DNA of 64,000 nt from Ganoderma boninense (lineage: Eukaryota > Basidiomycota > Agaricomycetes > Polyporales > Polyporaceae). The notes below the pieces were generated by a model that saw only the letters and a list, made by a program, of their open reading frames with translations, ran no database searches and had not been told where the DNA came from. The translations under genes and the position numbers were made by a program. Shown piece by piece: positions 21,791 through 32,214 of the stretch (positions are counted from its first letter, which is position 1; every line of letters begins with the position of its first letter). The stretch is taken from positions 1,085,252-1,149,251 of the forward strand of contig CM035314.1 in NCBI GenBank assembly GCA_002900995.3. The letters run 5' to 3'.

Positions 21791-23387
21791 CGGGTCTAGA
21801 GGGGACCGTGGAGCACTTGGACAGCATTCTGAGACGACAATTCATTGTCTTTGCTTATTATTTTTATTATACTGTTTCTGGATGTAGTACAGCGCCGTAG
21901 GAGTAGTACTGATAGCACTGATCCTTGTCGTTCGTCCATTTCTTGTGCCGATGAACTAGAAGGTCTGGCCTGAATTCAGTATTCTATTTACCACAGTTTA
22001 TGTGCTTCGGTACTCACCTGCCTCAAATTGCGGTGAACGCTCATCGTGGGATCTTTTCTCCGGACGAAAAGAGGTCTGCCTCTGTCCGTTTCGAACACCC
22101 GACCTATTCACGGGCGCTTGAGATACTAAATTTGGTGACCTCATTCAGGGCTTCTTTCAAAACGCACCGAAGCAAACGTTGTCTGACAACGTCCCCTTCC
22201 GCCTCCAACCTCCCTGACTCCGTTTCTGCGGCAGATTCTCCATTTATCGTCCTGTCTAGTGTGACGTCCATTTGAATACCAGGAGCTCGGACCCGGCCTC
22301 AGCCACATCATCACCGACCCTGGATTTCGTCCAGAAGCCGCGGCGCGATGCTGTGGTATGCAATTGATTGGTCGCAGAGACGCAGAGAATGTTCATGGTA
22401 CTCAATAACCAGATGGACTACACAGCGGCGCCATGAAGATGACATGGATGGACTTGCCGGTGGTGCGAACTCCCGAGGGTCATGAGATTGGATTGCTCTG
22501 ACCTCCCGCGGATCCATCGTATCCCAGGTGCGGCTCCTGATTCATGTCGCCGTTCGGCTCTATAACCCGAAATATGTGCGTGATCCTTGTTTTGCGCATA
22601 TTTCTGGGTATGTGGCGTCTGTGAAGCCACAGGGTCTTGAACATCCGGCTTCCTGATGATGCCCACGTGCCAGATTGGGACAGCGGATATCTGTCCAGAA
22701 AGTCATCACACACTCTCTGGTACATTACTTCAGAATTATAATGGCTATCCAACACCACTCGGAGACGCAACGTCAACGGAATACCCGTGAAACTGTCTAC
22801 GATTCCTGTGCTCCACCAGCCGGCGGACCGAGGACTGTTTTACCAGTGCCGCCTTCCAGCCCCCAACGCTCGGTGCGCCAATTCGTAATGAACGGAGCGC
22901 CATCAAGGTCGCAGTCAGTGGTCACCCACTGAACTCCAAAAGAAGGGCATTGCGGCGTGGTGCCAAGGGCCTCGGATCGTGTTCCAACTTCTCCGCCAAG
23001 ACTTCGAGCGTCTCTAACGAAAAACACACCCGCGCACAATTGCTTGGTAGACTGATCATGATTCAGCGGGGAATCACCCACAACTCTCTTCTCCTTTCGT
23101 CTGCCACGCACTGCACTGCGATGTGGCGTTTACGGTACGTATCTCTTTTTCTGGTTATACGCAGACACTAGAAAAGCTTACATCAGCCTTGGCGTTCCCA
23201 CCTGCGACAGTCGAGGACAAGCTTCTCGAAACGGCCTTCTTTCATTCTCCCGTCGACTATCCGATAGCCGACGCATATATCCCCCTCATAATGCCACCTC
23301 TGCCTCCACCCTGCCTCTCCTCTTCCTCAGGTGCAGTACTTCTCCTCACCCCGCTTCCAACGACGCCGCGCTGGAACCACTGCCTCC
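21791..23387. other. Intergenic region upstream of antiporter copy 3
   Basis: About 1.6 kb. An open frame at 22000-22275 has no recognised family. Nothing else supports a gene. Confidence 0.45.
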
Positions 23388-26333
23388 ATGTCGGATAACG
23401 GCCGAGGTGGCTGGGGCTCGCTGCCAGCACGCCGGACCGAGGACACTGAGGATGGGTCAGTCTCACTTTGGTGCTCCGTTATAATGTTCATAATGACCGT
23501 GGTTCGCAATCCAGCATCCATGACCTGAACGTGCCCGCCCTACCTCCACGCGAAGACGACGCGTCCGTATTCCAGATTTACGCCGGGAACGCCTTCGACA
23601 CCGTCATTATGCCCGTTTGGGACTCGATCAAACCGGATAGGATCCCGACTTATTCGGGTTGGGGCGAAAGCCTCTACAACATCTTCATCCGCTCATGTGA
23701 GTACTTCCTCACTCGTAAACCTAATCATCCACCAAGGCTTGTATATGCGTCTTACTTCAGGGTACAACATCGTTTGCATCGTGGTCCCGCTCACACTTGC
23801 GTGGGTGGCCAAGTTCGAGGTTTTGAATTGGGGAGAGCGTGTCAACTTTGTCCGTGAGTCCCAATGTCCATACCAATCTATATATGCAGTCTCTTACCTG
23901 ACTTCCGTCAAGTGTTTTTCGTCGCAATGATCCCTTTACAAAAGACGTTGGACTGGGGGGCTGGACAGATGGGTCTCTTCCTTGGACAGGAACTCAGTAA
24001 TTTGCTTGTAATCACACTCAGCAAGTAAGTGCTGGGCGCAACTCGGGTCCGTATCAGGGCTAACTAACCAATGCTAGTGCGATTGAGGCGGCTTTGGCTG
24101 TCATTCTACTATTCAAATGCGAGTACGTGCTACTATTTGTGCACGTTAAGTTTTCAATTTGCGCATATATACACAGATTGCGACTTCTTCAATCCACGAT
24201 TGTCGGTAAGCCGGAAGTTATGCATCGCATACATTGTCATTGACATCCATTATATCAGGCGTTGTTCTGCTCCATCTCCTCCTCATTCCAGGAGTTGCGT
24301 TCTTCGTTCAGGGCACACAAGTTTACGAACAAAAGCTCTCGCCCCAATTCAACTTGAATCACTCTCTCCTCATGACAGGGTTCGTATTCCGCTATCCCTG
24401 TCCCATTTCATGCACTGATGTAACTTGGCAGTCTGCTTGGGATTCTCGTTCCCACAATCTTCTTCGCTGCACTCGATCGCGGTGCAGTCGTAGCAGGAAG
24501 CGGTGACCAGTCTGGGTTACCTGCTAACTTCGTACCTCTCGTGAGCGATTCCGTACGATGGGACATTCTACGGATGAGTCGAGGAATTTCAATCATGTTG
24601 ATCCTCATGTATGCGCGTCCCAACCTCGTTGCTCTCCTAGTCTACTGACAGCCCGACTGCAGCTATGTTACGTCATGTCTATACCGCAATCAGGTCCTCC
24701 CTGCTCATCACGCCCATGCCCTCCCTCTTCACGAGGGTGACGTCATTGGTCAACTCATCATACAGTCGCCTCCCCACTCTCGTTCACCCTCATCATCGCG
24801 CCAGCCACGGCGAGCACGGCGCTCCATGACCAGCTCTCCAATTCTGCTCACTCACACCCTGTCGCACACCGACACAAGCCCCCGTGCATTACGAGCGATG
24901 ACGCCTCCTGCTGCGCCATTGACTACCAATGAACATGAGGAGCGGAGGGCTGACGTCAATCCGTGGGTTTGCATGGTCCTCCTGGTGGTCACAGTTGGGT
25001 TTACGGGAGCGACTGCCGAATTCGTATGTCTGCTTCGTGCATCGTAGCGCGTCGATGGCGTTCAGCTGACATCGGTGTTCCCAAGCTTGTCTCGAGCATC
25101 GAAGTCGTCCTCAATACAACTCATCTTCCAGACGAGTACGTTGTCTCTTCTACATTCTCCGCACTAGCATCGTTAATAAGTGTCCGCGGGCAGGTGGTTT
25201 GGTCTGATCCTGCTCCCGAACATATCCTTCTCCGCCGACGGCTTCGTCGTCACCGTTCACTTCCTGTCTGCGCTCGTGCGCCACCTCTATTGCAAGGTCC
25301 GCAAACGCAAGCCACGCAAGTCCCGCACGGTGCACCGACCCCCCGGGAAGCTCACACACCGCCACCAGCATGCCTCGCCGCATGATTCCAAGCGCGCGGA
25401 ACTGAAACGGGTCCCTACCGCCGCGGACCAAGGTGTCATGCGTGCGGGGTTTGTCGCAGAGCCCGAGGGAATGGAGCCCGGTTTGCCACAACCGTATCCA
25501 CACGCGAGGAGCGACGGAGCCAGCGGCGCAAAGCATTCGCGCGGCGCGAGCACTGCGACAGCCCTCGTACGCCATCCTCCGGCTATCACAGTCCGGTCTC
25601 CCACCGTCCTCCAGTGCCGCCCCGACTGGCTCACGTTCGGCTACCAGGGACAGCCAAGACGCGGACGCAGATGCAGACGCTGAAGCCGAAGACGTGAAGA
25701 AGTTCGAGCACGCCGACGCCGACGTCGAGTCTGCAATACCCGTCGACGCACCGGATGGAGACGAGGACGAGGACGGCGATGGCAATGGCGCAGGCGGCCG
25801 CTGGTCGATCTTCAACGTCGTGCCCGAGATGCCGTGGGCGTCCGAGTTCGCGCACGGGCGGCCGATCGATCTGAGCATACAGTTCACGCTCTGGTGGATG
25901 CCGTTCCTCGTCCTGCTCGGCTGGTGGACGGACCGGCCCATGCACCTTCTGTTCGGTGAGTGTTTCGTGTGAGAGAGGAACGTGAGGGAAACTTGAAGAG
26001 GGAGGCTGACGCGATGGGCTTCTTGGGGTAGACTACTTCGAGATCGGGATGCTGCTGGGCGCGTGCTTCCTCGTGAACTGGGTGACGAGCGACGCGAAGA
26101 CGAACATGTCCGAGGGCCTGACGATGATCACGTTCTACGTTATGATTGTGCGTGATCCCTTCCACCGGCCCGTTCTTCGGCTTCCGTTTTTGTTGTTGTT
26201 GTTGATCGGTGTATGTATCTAGGGGACGGCGGCGTGGTGGTACCCCGGCCAGCCGCAAGTCGCGTTCATGCTGAACTGCCCCGGCTCGGTCGCGGAGGCG
26301 GTGGCGGCCGCGGGGAACGCTACCTCTGTTTGA
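23388..26333 (+). CDS. CAX-superfamily cation/H+ antiporter, array copy 3 (long acidic loop)
   Basis: Paralogue of about 724 aa. Exons: 23388-23455, 23515-23696, 23761-23853, 23913-24024, 24078-24122, 24177-24205, 24259-24379, 24432-24608, 24663-25023, 25086-25135, 25194-25595, 25648-25955, 26032-26147 and 26223-26333. Exon sizes 93, 45, 29, 177, 50 and 116 equal those of copy 2. Ion-binding repeats read SNAIEAALAVILL (Glu155) and GLILLPNISFSADG (Asp428). Two loops are much longer than in copies 1 and 2. The second is basic and then acidic (DADADADAEAED). The frame changes inside this loop; a 52-nt intron at 25596-25647, with a CTCAC branch-like site and a CTACCAG acceptor, restores it, but its GTCTCC donor is weak, so a frameshift is an alternative. 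The array order suggests unequal crossing-over. Confidence 0.8.
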
Positions 26334-26825
26334 GATGATCATGATCATGATAATTTATGTGCAAATATGTATTTTAGCTGCCCGCTCTCGCGTCGGACCT
26401 CACACAGCCTTGGGAACTTGTCTTAACTCAAATCTCTCCAATTCCTCAGCCTTGCGATATATTTGCGAGAGGGACTGTCGGCTGTATCAATGGTTTCTCT
26501 CGGGAGGCACATCCTTCACAAGGGCTCTCTCTGGCTGGCTCCAAGTCCGCAGCGATATTCGGGGCCATGAGCATGATTCTTTACACTCATTTCAACCTTA
26601 GACTCCGGAATGAGTGAGTAGGGGAACACAGCGCCGAAAAGTGCGATGCACACGAGTCTTTCTGGACATCGGACGAAGGACTCGGAAAGGATCTGTTTGT
26701 GCTTGGTAAATAAGTAAGGAATACGACCTGCCATTGGATAACGGCGCAACCAACACGCATTACTATCCTGAACGTTGAACAGTGGCCAGGATTGCCACTC
26801 GGGGCAATATAAGTAAAGAATACAA
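26334..26825. other. Intergenic region
   Basis: About 490 bp between antiporter copy 3 and the HET pseudogene. Nothing is recognised. Confidence 0.45.
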
Positions 26826-28477
26826 TCAGGTGGTATGGGAACATAACGCATCACGTACTGTATGCATGGACCGAAGAAGTACCGTACATGCTGCGACTCC
26901 CAGTGCAATGACCAGCATTAGTACGCAAAGGGCTAACAGTGGATCACCACGATCCACAGTCAATGTAACGACCAGACATTGGCACACAACGAGCGTACTC
27001 GCGAGGATGACCAGACACAGTGCCGGCACTTGTCTGAGCAGGAAAAAGAAGATGTGTTCGTGATGATCAGCGTCCTGAGGATTAAGATCAGTTTATCCTG
27101 TACAGTGTGTGGTGAATGGAACCAATGACTTACACAGAAAGTGGTGAGGTCCCGTTCCTTGAGGAGTACGAATCGTAAATAAAAGCTCGTCCGACTCCCT
27201 AAGCCTACCACATTGACGGCCACGAATGCTGCACCCAACAAATTAGCAGCGGGATCGGTGAAGATGCCCTCCATACGAACACCTAAGGCGCCTGCAACGA
27301 CCAAAATTGCGGCGGCGCCGGACGCGATCAACTAGGGGGTTGGGAGCAATGTGAAGGTCAGTGTCCGGGAGACGCATCTTTCGGAGAACAAAACACACCA
27401 GGTTGGAGATGTAGCCCCACTGGCCTTGCAGCTCAGGACAAGAAGGCGTCGGCGCGTATGACAATAGTGTATTGGTCCATGATGTAGGTCCCGTGGGCGC
27501 GTCCTTGGTGAAGAGGGTTCCGGGTATGGGACATGGACTCGCCAAGCGAAAAATTGTTCGAGAGGCTATTGGAGTCGGATTGGTTCCAAATCAGCAGGGA
27601 AACCCATCCTTGTGCGGGATCCTTGCAGGCGAGGACAGCGATGTGAGTGGGATTATCCATGAAGTAGGCTTGTACAGGGTAGACGGGAGCGTCAAAGGGA
27701 ATAGCGTACGCGGTCAAATCCAGGGATGGAAGGTTATTGGGAGCCAACCGGAGCGTCACCCGAAACTCGGCGTCGGGAACGCACTCTACGTTCCGCGAAC
27801 CTTTGAAATCTCTAGGAGAAGAGGCGAGAAGACCATGCTGCCTCGTTACGGGCATATGTGCTGTCCTTGCGGCGGCAAAGAACTCGGAAAGCGGCAGAGT
27901 AGATAAGTCGTTGGAGTCCCCATGCGAAGATAGACTGGTCAGGGATATGGCGCAAGATCTCCTCTTGCAGACGGAAGAACCCTCGCCATATGTGGAGGGG
28001 TCGGACGTTGAATATGCCAAGGAGAGAGTACGCCCTGTCCTCCGCCCGGGTTGACTCCCGAGAAGCGGCCCATGACATCCGACGAGCAACCGATATGGAC
28101 GACAACGGTTCTTCGAACATCGGCGCCGCAGCCTTGATACCACTCACGTTCTCCACGAGGGCTGCGAGCGCCGCTTTCGAGCCGAGGCTGACCAATCGCG
28201 AGAGAGGAAAACAAGGTTCTTAGGTGCAATGAGTTCCTGCAACGTCCACGCCCGTTGATCCCACCCGCTCTTGCGGAATTCTCCCTCCCACGTGTCAGGA
28301 GAGTTGCCGACGTCGGCCAGGTGAAATGATGTCACTCGGATGGGTGCGTTGTATCTCGACTAGTTCTTGAAATGACTGCTTGCCGAGCAGGTCCCATCTG
28401 TGTCAGAGGATGGCGCACTTGAAGGCCTTGGGATCGTTGACTTCAAACCTGAGGGATCGAGTATCAAGAAGTCGCAT
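26826..28477 (-). pseudogene. HET-domain gene remnant
   Basis: Degenerate relative of the intact HET gene at 1999-3844. From the ATG at 28477 it reads MRLLDTRSLRF and then a CAIL block. A stop at 28403-28405 stands where the intact copy has the Ser of SHTW. Next to it, about 200 bp that would encode the WIDSCCIDK block are missing. Later pieces are clear but in different frames: GWDQRAWTLQELIAPKNLVF, RMSWAASRESTRAEDRAYSL, EEILRHIPDQSIFAWGL and a C-terminal hydrophobic part (LIASGAAAILVVAGALG, LVILASTLVVCQCLVVTL). A further stop follows DAFLS near 27433. The combination of nonsense, deletion and frame changes supports a pseudogene. Confidence 0.8.
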
Positions 28478-29036
28478 GCTGTACGCAGGTAGGTCTACGG
28501 CATAGCTAGGTCAGTGGTGCGCATGAATTAGACACAATGAGCTTGGGACCTACCGTGTCTGGAGATACTCTAGCTCCCGAGGAAGTGAATGCTACTTGCA
28601 AGTGCGCTTGTCAAAATCTTCCAGAGTCCCTGCTTAGAAGGATACACGATGTCAAGAAGCAGAAGGAGGAGAGACGAAAGTCCATTAAAAGCACATACAG
28701 TATGTCAGTGGTATACGTTTGGTTGACGCTGCGAAGGGGACTCGTGTGGAGGGGCATCAAGACAGCAGGCCCACACAAGTGTGTAGATGTTTATGGCAGG
28801 TTTCTAGCCAATGCTTGGCGGTTTCCGAAATAAGATACAATTAAAGTGACCTTTAAGTATGCACGATACCAATACACCGCCAGAGTTGAAGGATCCCAAC
28901 AAGCGAAAACTAGAGTTTCAAACGAGTGCCGGAGCAAGAGCAACTATAAGATAGACAAATTATGTCAGCAGAAGTAGCGTAAGGCATCCACTCCTGAGTC
29001 CCGACCTTGTGTAGGGAGCAGGCCCTGCAGTTGCAA
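28478..29036. other. Intergenic region
   Basis: About 560 bp. The 98-residue open frame at 28537-28833 (+) shows no recognisable features and is not called as a gene. Confidence 0.4.
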
Positions 29037-30709
29037 TCAACCGACCGCTTGGCGGGGCCAGCGTTTCGCCTCCGTCTCGGGAGCTCGGTCGTCCTCCCCG
29101 TCATGAATGCATTCCGTGTGGGGGGTGTCAGTGATGAGAACGGTGCTCATCGTCGTTCCGTTGAAGTCCATGGAGGCTTGACATGCATCTTCCCCTGTTA
29201 CAGGGGTGGTGTCAGACAGAGTCAGGGCGTGCTCGATGGGTGACCAGTTAAGCGCAACGATGACGATGATCAGCACTGGATATATCGCCTGTTTGTTTGA
29301 GTCGCACGTGTTCAGCCTCCTCCAGGAAATCCTGATGAACATAGCCCCCGCAACAGCACTCACAATGATGGGGACGAAGCACGCGTAGGTGTAGTCGGCG
29401 ACTGCGCGAAGAAACGCGCTCTGGTGCACGTCGGGGGCGGCGAAGAGCGCGGGGCTCACTTCGTACACGATTACGAGGATCTATGTGCCCCACGCACACA
29501 AAAACACGAGGTTAGAAGAGATTTGCGCAGAGCGCATAACATGCTATGCCCTCCAGAGGCTGGCAAGACTCACCAGCAAGATGCAGTAGATCGTACCCGA
29601 CTCGACAAGTAATGCAAGCGCCCACAGCGCTGGCGACTTCCTGCGGCCACGGCCGACTAACAACTTTCTGTGCTCCCTAGACGCATGAAGGCATGCGCGC
29701 GCGTCGTCAGTCACGATGCGCGGGCGCCACACGGACGTCAGAGACAGTTAGAGTTATGCACCATGCCTTGAGACCGATCAGCACCGTGGCGATGATGTTG
29801 ATGGCGAGCGACAGCACGGCGCACGCGTCTACGAAGAAGCCGTCCGGGAGGAGCATCTGCGGCTGTCTGCATGGGCTGACACAGCTGTGCACGCCCGACA
29901 GGGCCTTCACGCCGAATGCTGCAGAGAGCGGCGCGACGACATTCAGTTAGGTCATATTCGACAGATTGACCGGCGGGGGGCACGGCACACCTAATGAAAG
30001 GGCGATGAGCACAGGACCAAGGCAGTATACGATGCGAGTCTGCCAGACTGCGCACGCGCGCCACCACACGATGCTGTCGCCGACCAGCAGCTTCGGGTGC
30101 GCATACATATGTCAGTCGCAGTTTGGTGCATATTGAGCGATTCGCGACGCACACATTGATGGCGAGGGCGATCGTCATCATCCACGATTGCATAAGGACT
30201 TCTCGTTCGAATGCCTGTATGGTGGCATCTGTATATGCGTCTGAGAAGAGCCCGGATTGGGCTTGTGAGACGAGAGAGTTGACGCTTGTGATGTGGCACC
30301 CCAGCGATGCCATGTAAAGCGCGGTTGATCCGTATAGCAGCAACGTGCTGGGGAGGAGCACCCTTACGGGTGTCCGCTTGAACCCTCTGCGTCTGTGGTA
30401 CAAACTTGGGTCAGAAGTAGACACGAGGGATATGAGAAGCGCGAGATCTCACGAGAGGAAGATCACGGCGACGATTACGAGCAACGTTAACACGGCTGTC
30501 ATCAGGTGAGCTGCAGGCCAGACTTGTCGATGGGTGTATGCGCCGGCGCACCAAAAAGAGCGCTCGACAGAGCGAGATCGAGGACAGTGTATAAGACAAG
30601 TCGGCGGCATAGTACAGGGTGGTGTTCAGTGCGAGGTCGTTGATAGTGACGGTTCTCAGCGCCGGGGAAACCGCGAAGCCCTCGGACGGAAAGCATTCGA
30701 GCATCCAGG
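29037..30709 (-). CDS. Fungal seven-helix membrane protein (5' exon unresolved)
   Basis: Member of a large uncharacterised basidiomycete multi-helix family. Well-supported exons are 29037-29288, 29364-29480, 29574-29676, 29762-29918, 29991-30090, 30155-30392 and 30453-30510, with consistent phases. They spell LLLYGSTALYMASLG, the family-typical VGDSIVWWRACAVWQ, LSLAINIIATVLIGLKAW, the ALLVESGTIYCILL segment and AIYPVLIIVIVALN. The tail is hydrophilic and acidic. The first exon is a problem. A 30552-30709 exon rich in helix-like sequence (TLYYAADLSYTLSS) would need another phase to join the next exon, or a 41-nt intron with a different frame. The 5' end is therefore either mis-modelled or damaged. 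A receptor-like role is only a guess from topology. Confidence 0.6.
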
Positions 30710-30955
30710 AGGGAAACGGAGGTGGGCGACGTGGACGGATTGAACCTGGGAAGGCTTTCAAATTGAAAAGAGTAGACTGACGCTCAGCTGAAAATGTCGC
30801 GATAACGGAATGTCAAGCAATCCAGGCTTACCTAGTACTAACCAGATAGTAATACTAACGGGAGTAAATACTCCCCTTCAAGTTAGTCTGATGGCGCGAT
30901 TAGGTTGACAGTCGCAATCTGTGCAGACTCTGCAGAGCGAGAGCAGCAGTGCTTA

Positions 30956-31504
30956 CAGCGCTTTGCATAATTCCGTGAACACGCCCAGAAATTTACACAA
31001 GGGCGCTTATCTACCCGACCTGCCAAACTAGGCAGGGACACGGTCGCCGCCACGCGCACCGACGGGACACGCTGCAGTGTTCGCCCTCAGATCTCAGACC
31101 TGAGGCCTGAAGCATGAAGGAAGAGTGGTTCATGCATTGCGCTGTCTCCGCCGCACACTGCCACACAGGGGCGAGAGCGTGTGTCTGCAAGCGGGACGTG
31201 TTGATCCAACAACTCGGCACGGCGACATATCTACTTCCTGAGTCGGACACTGCAGGCTGCTGACGGTTCCTCCCGAGCGAGATGCCGGGCGTGAACGTCA
31301 GCAGATCCACCACGACTTGCTTGTGGGACACAGAGCCTGTCCATGGGGGCTTCATTCACTATTCCAGCGAGACCTCGACACAACGGTAGCGGAAATCGAG
31401 AGGAGTGTGCTGCGAGACCAGTCGCTGCGGCCATTTGCAGGCCGGGTAGATAAGCGCCCTCGTGTAAATTTCTGGGCGTGTTCACGGAATTATGCAAAGC
31501 GCTG
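30956..31504. mobile_element. Non-autonomous TIR transposon, 549 bp, 62-bp inverted repeats
   Basis: Positions 30956-31017 and 31443-31504 are inverted copies of each other with a single mismatch over 62 bases. Both termini read CAGCGCTTTGCATAATTCCG inward. The dinucleotide TA flanks both outer ends (TTA before, TAC after), which fits a TA target duplication as made by Tc1/mariner-type elements. The 425-bp interior has only short open frames, none resembling a transposase, so the element would need enzyme from elsewhere. The near identity of the repeats suggests recent activity or insertion. It lies between the seven-helix gene and the MFS gene. Confidence 0.85.
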
Positions 31505-32214
31505 TACTAGTAGTGTGCCTGGAATGAACCCTGATGGCGTCAAGCACGACCTTCATTTGACATTGCCAACTATTACCGCTGGGGGTGCTTACCTGAGTCC
31601 TACACCTACACGACCATTGATAACCTGACTACTACTATAGGTTTGTCCAGTCGTGTCGGCCTTGGACCTCACCGGCAATATATCAATGCGCCGGCCGCGA
31701 GGGGATGATGGAGTCGTTATGAAGCCAAGACAAGGCTAGGTAAGATCGCTGTCATTCGTGTGCACATCGTCGTCGAGGAGTCGAGGTCAGCGAACCGAGT
31801 TGAAGTTCGGAGCGATCCCCGAGGTCAATCAGCCGTGCTTACGTAATGCAACTTGCCCTCAGCGCTCAGCAGACACATGAACGAAAGGGTCCGGCAGACA
31901 TTTCTGTGTATACAACACTGAACATTACATGGCGGCTCAGAGCGCCTCCAGAATAAAAGTATCTCGTAAAATTCGTGGATCATCTAAGACTCTGAAGATG
32001 GCAGAACTATCGATACATGTATAACTCGAGATGCTACTAGTAGTCAGCGTGCTCTATCAATCTATAGATGTCTAGCAAACGAGATATATGTCGTGACCAA
32101 ACCAAAAACGTAAAAATCGTTAGCCCTCGGGAACCCTCAGAAAAGCGAACAGAGACTGGCTGATCAAGTCTCAAATCTAGACGTTCATGTCGCCCCTCAG
32201 CACTGGCAGCTCAC
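31505..32214. other. Intergenic region
   Basis: About 710 bp of AT-richer sequence downstream of the MFS gene. No gene is seen. Confidence 0.5.

Noticed and set aside
25150..25941. 263-codon minus-strand open frame
   Set aside because: Antisense to the spliced antiporter copy 3.
28537..28833. 98-codon open frame
   Set aside because: No recognisable features; next to a pseudogene; insufficient support.
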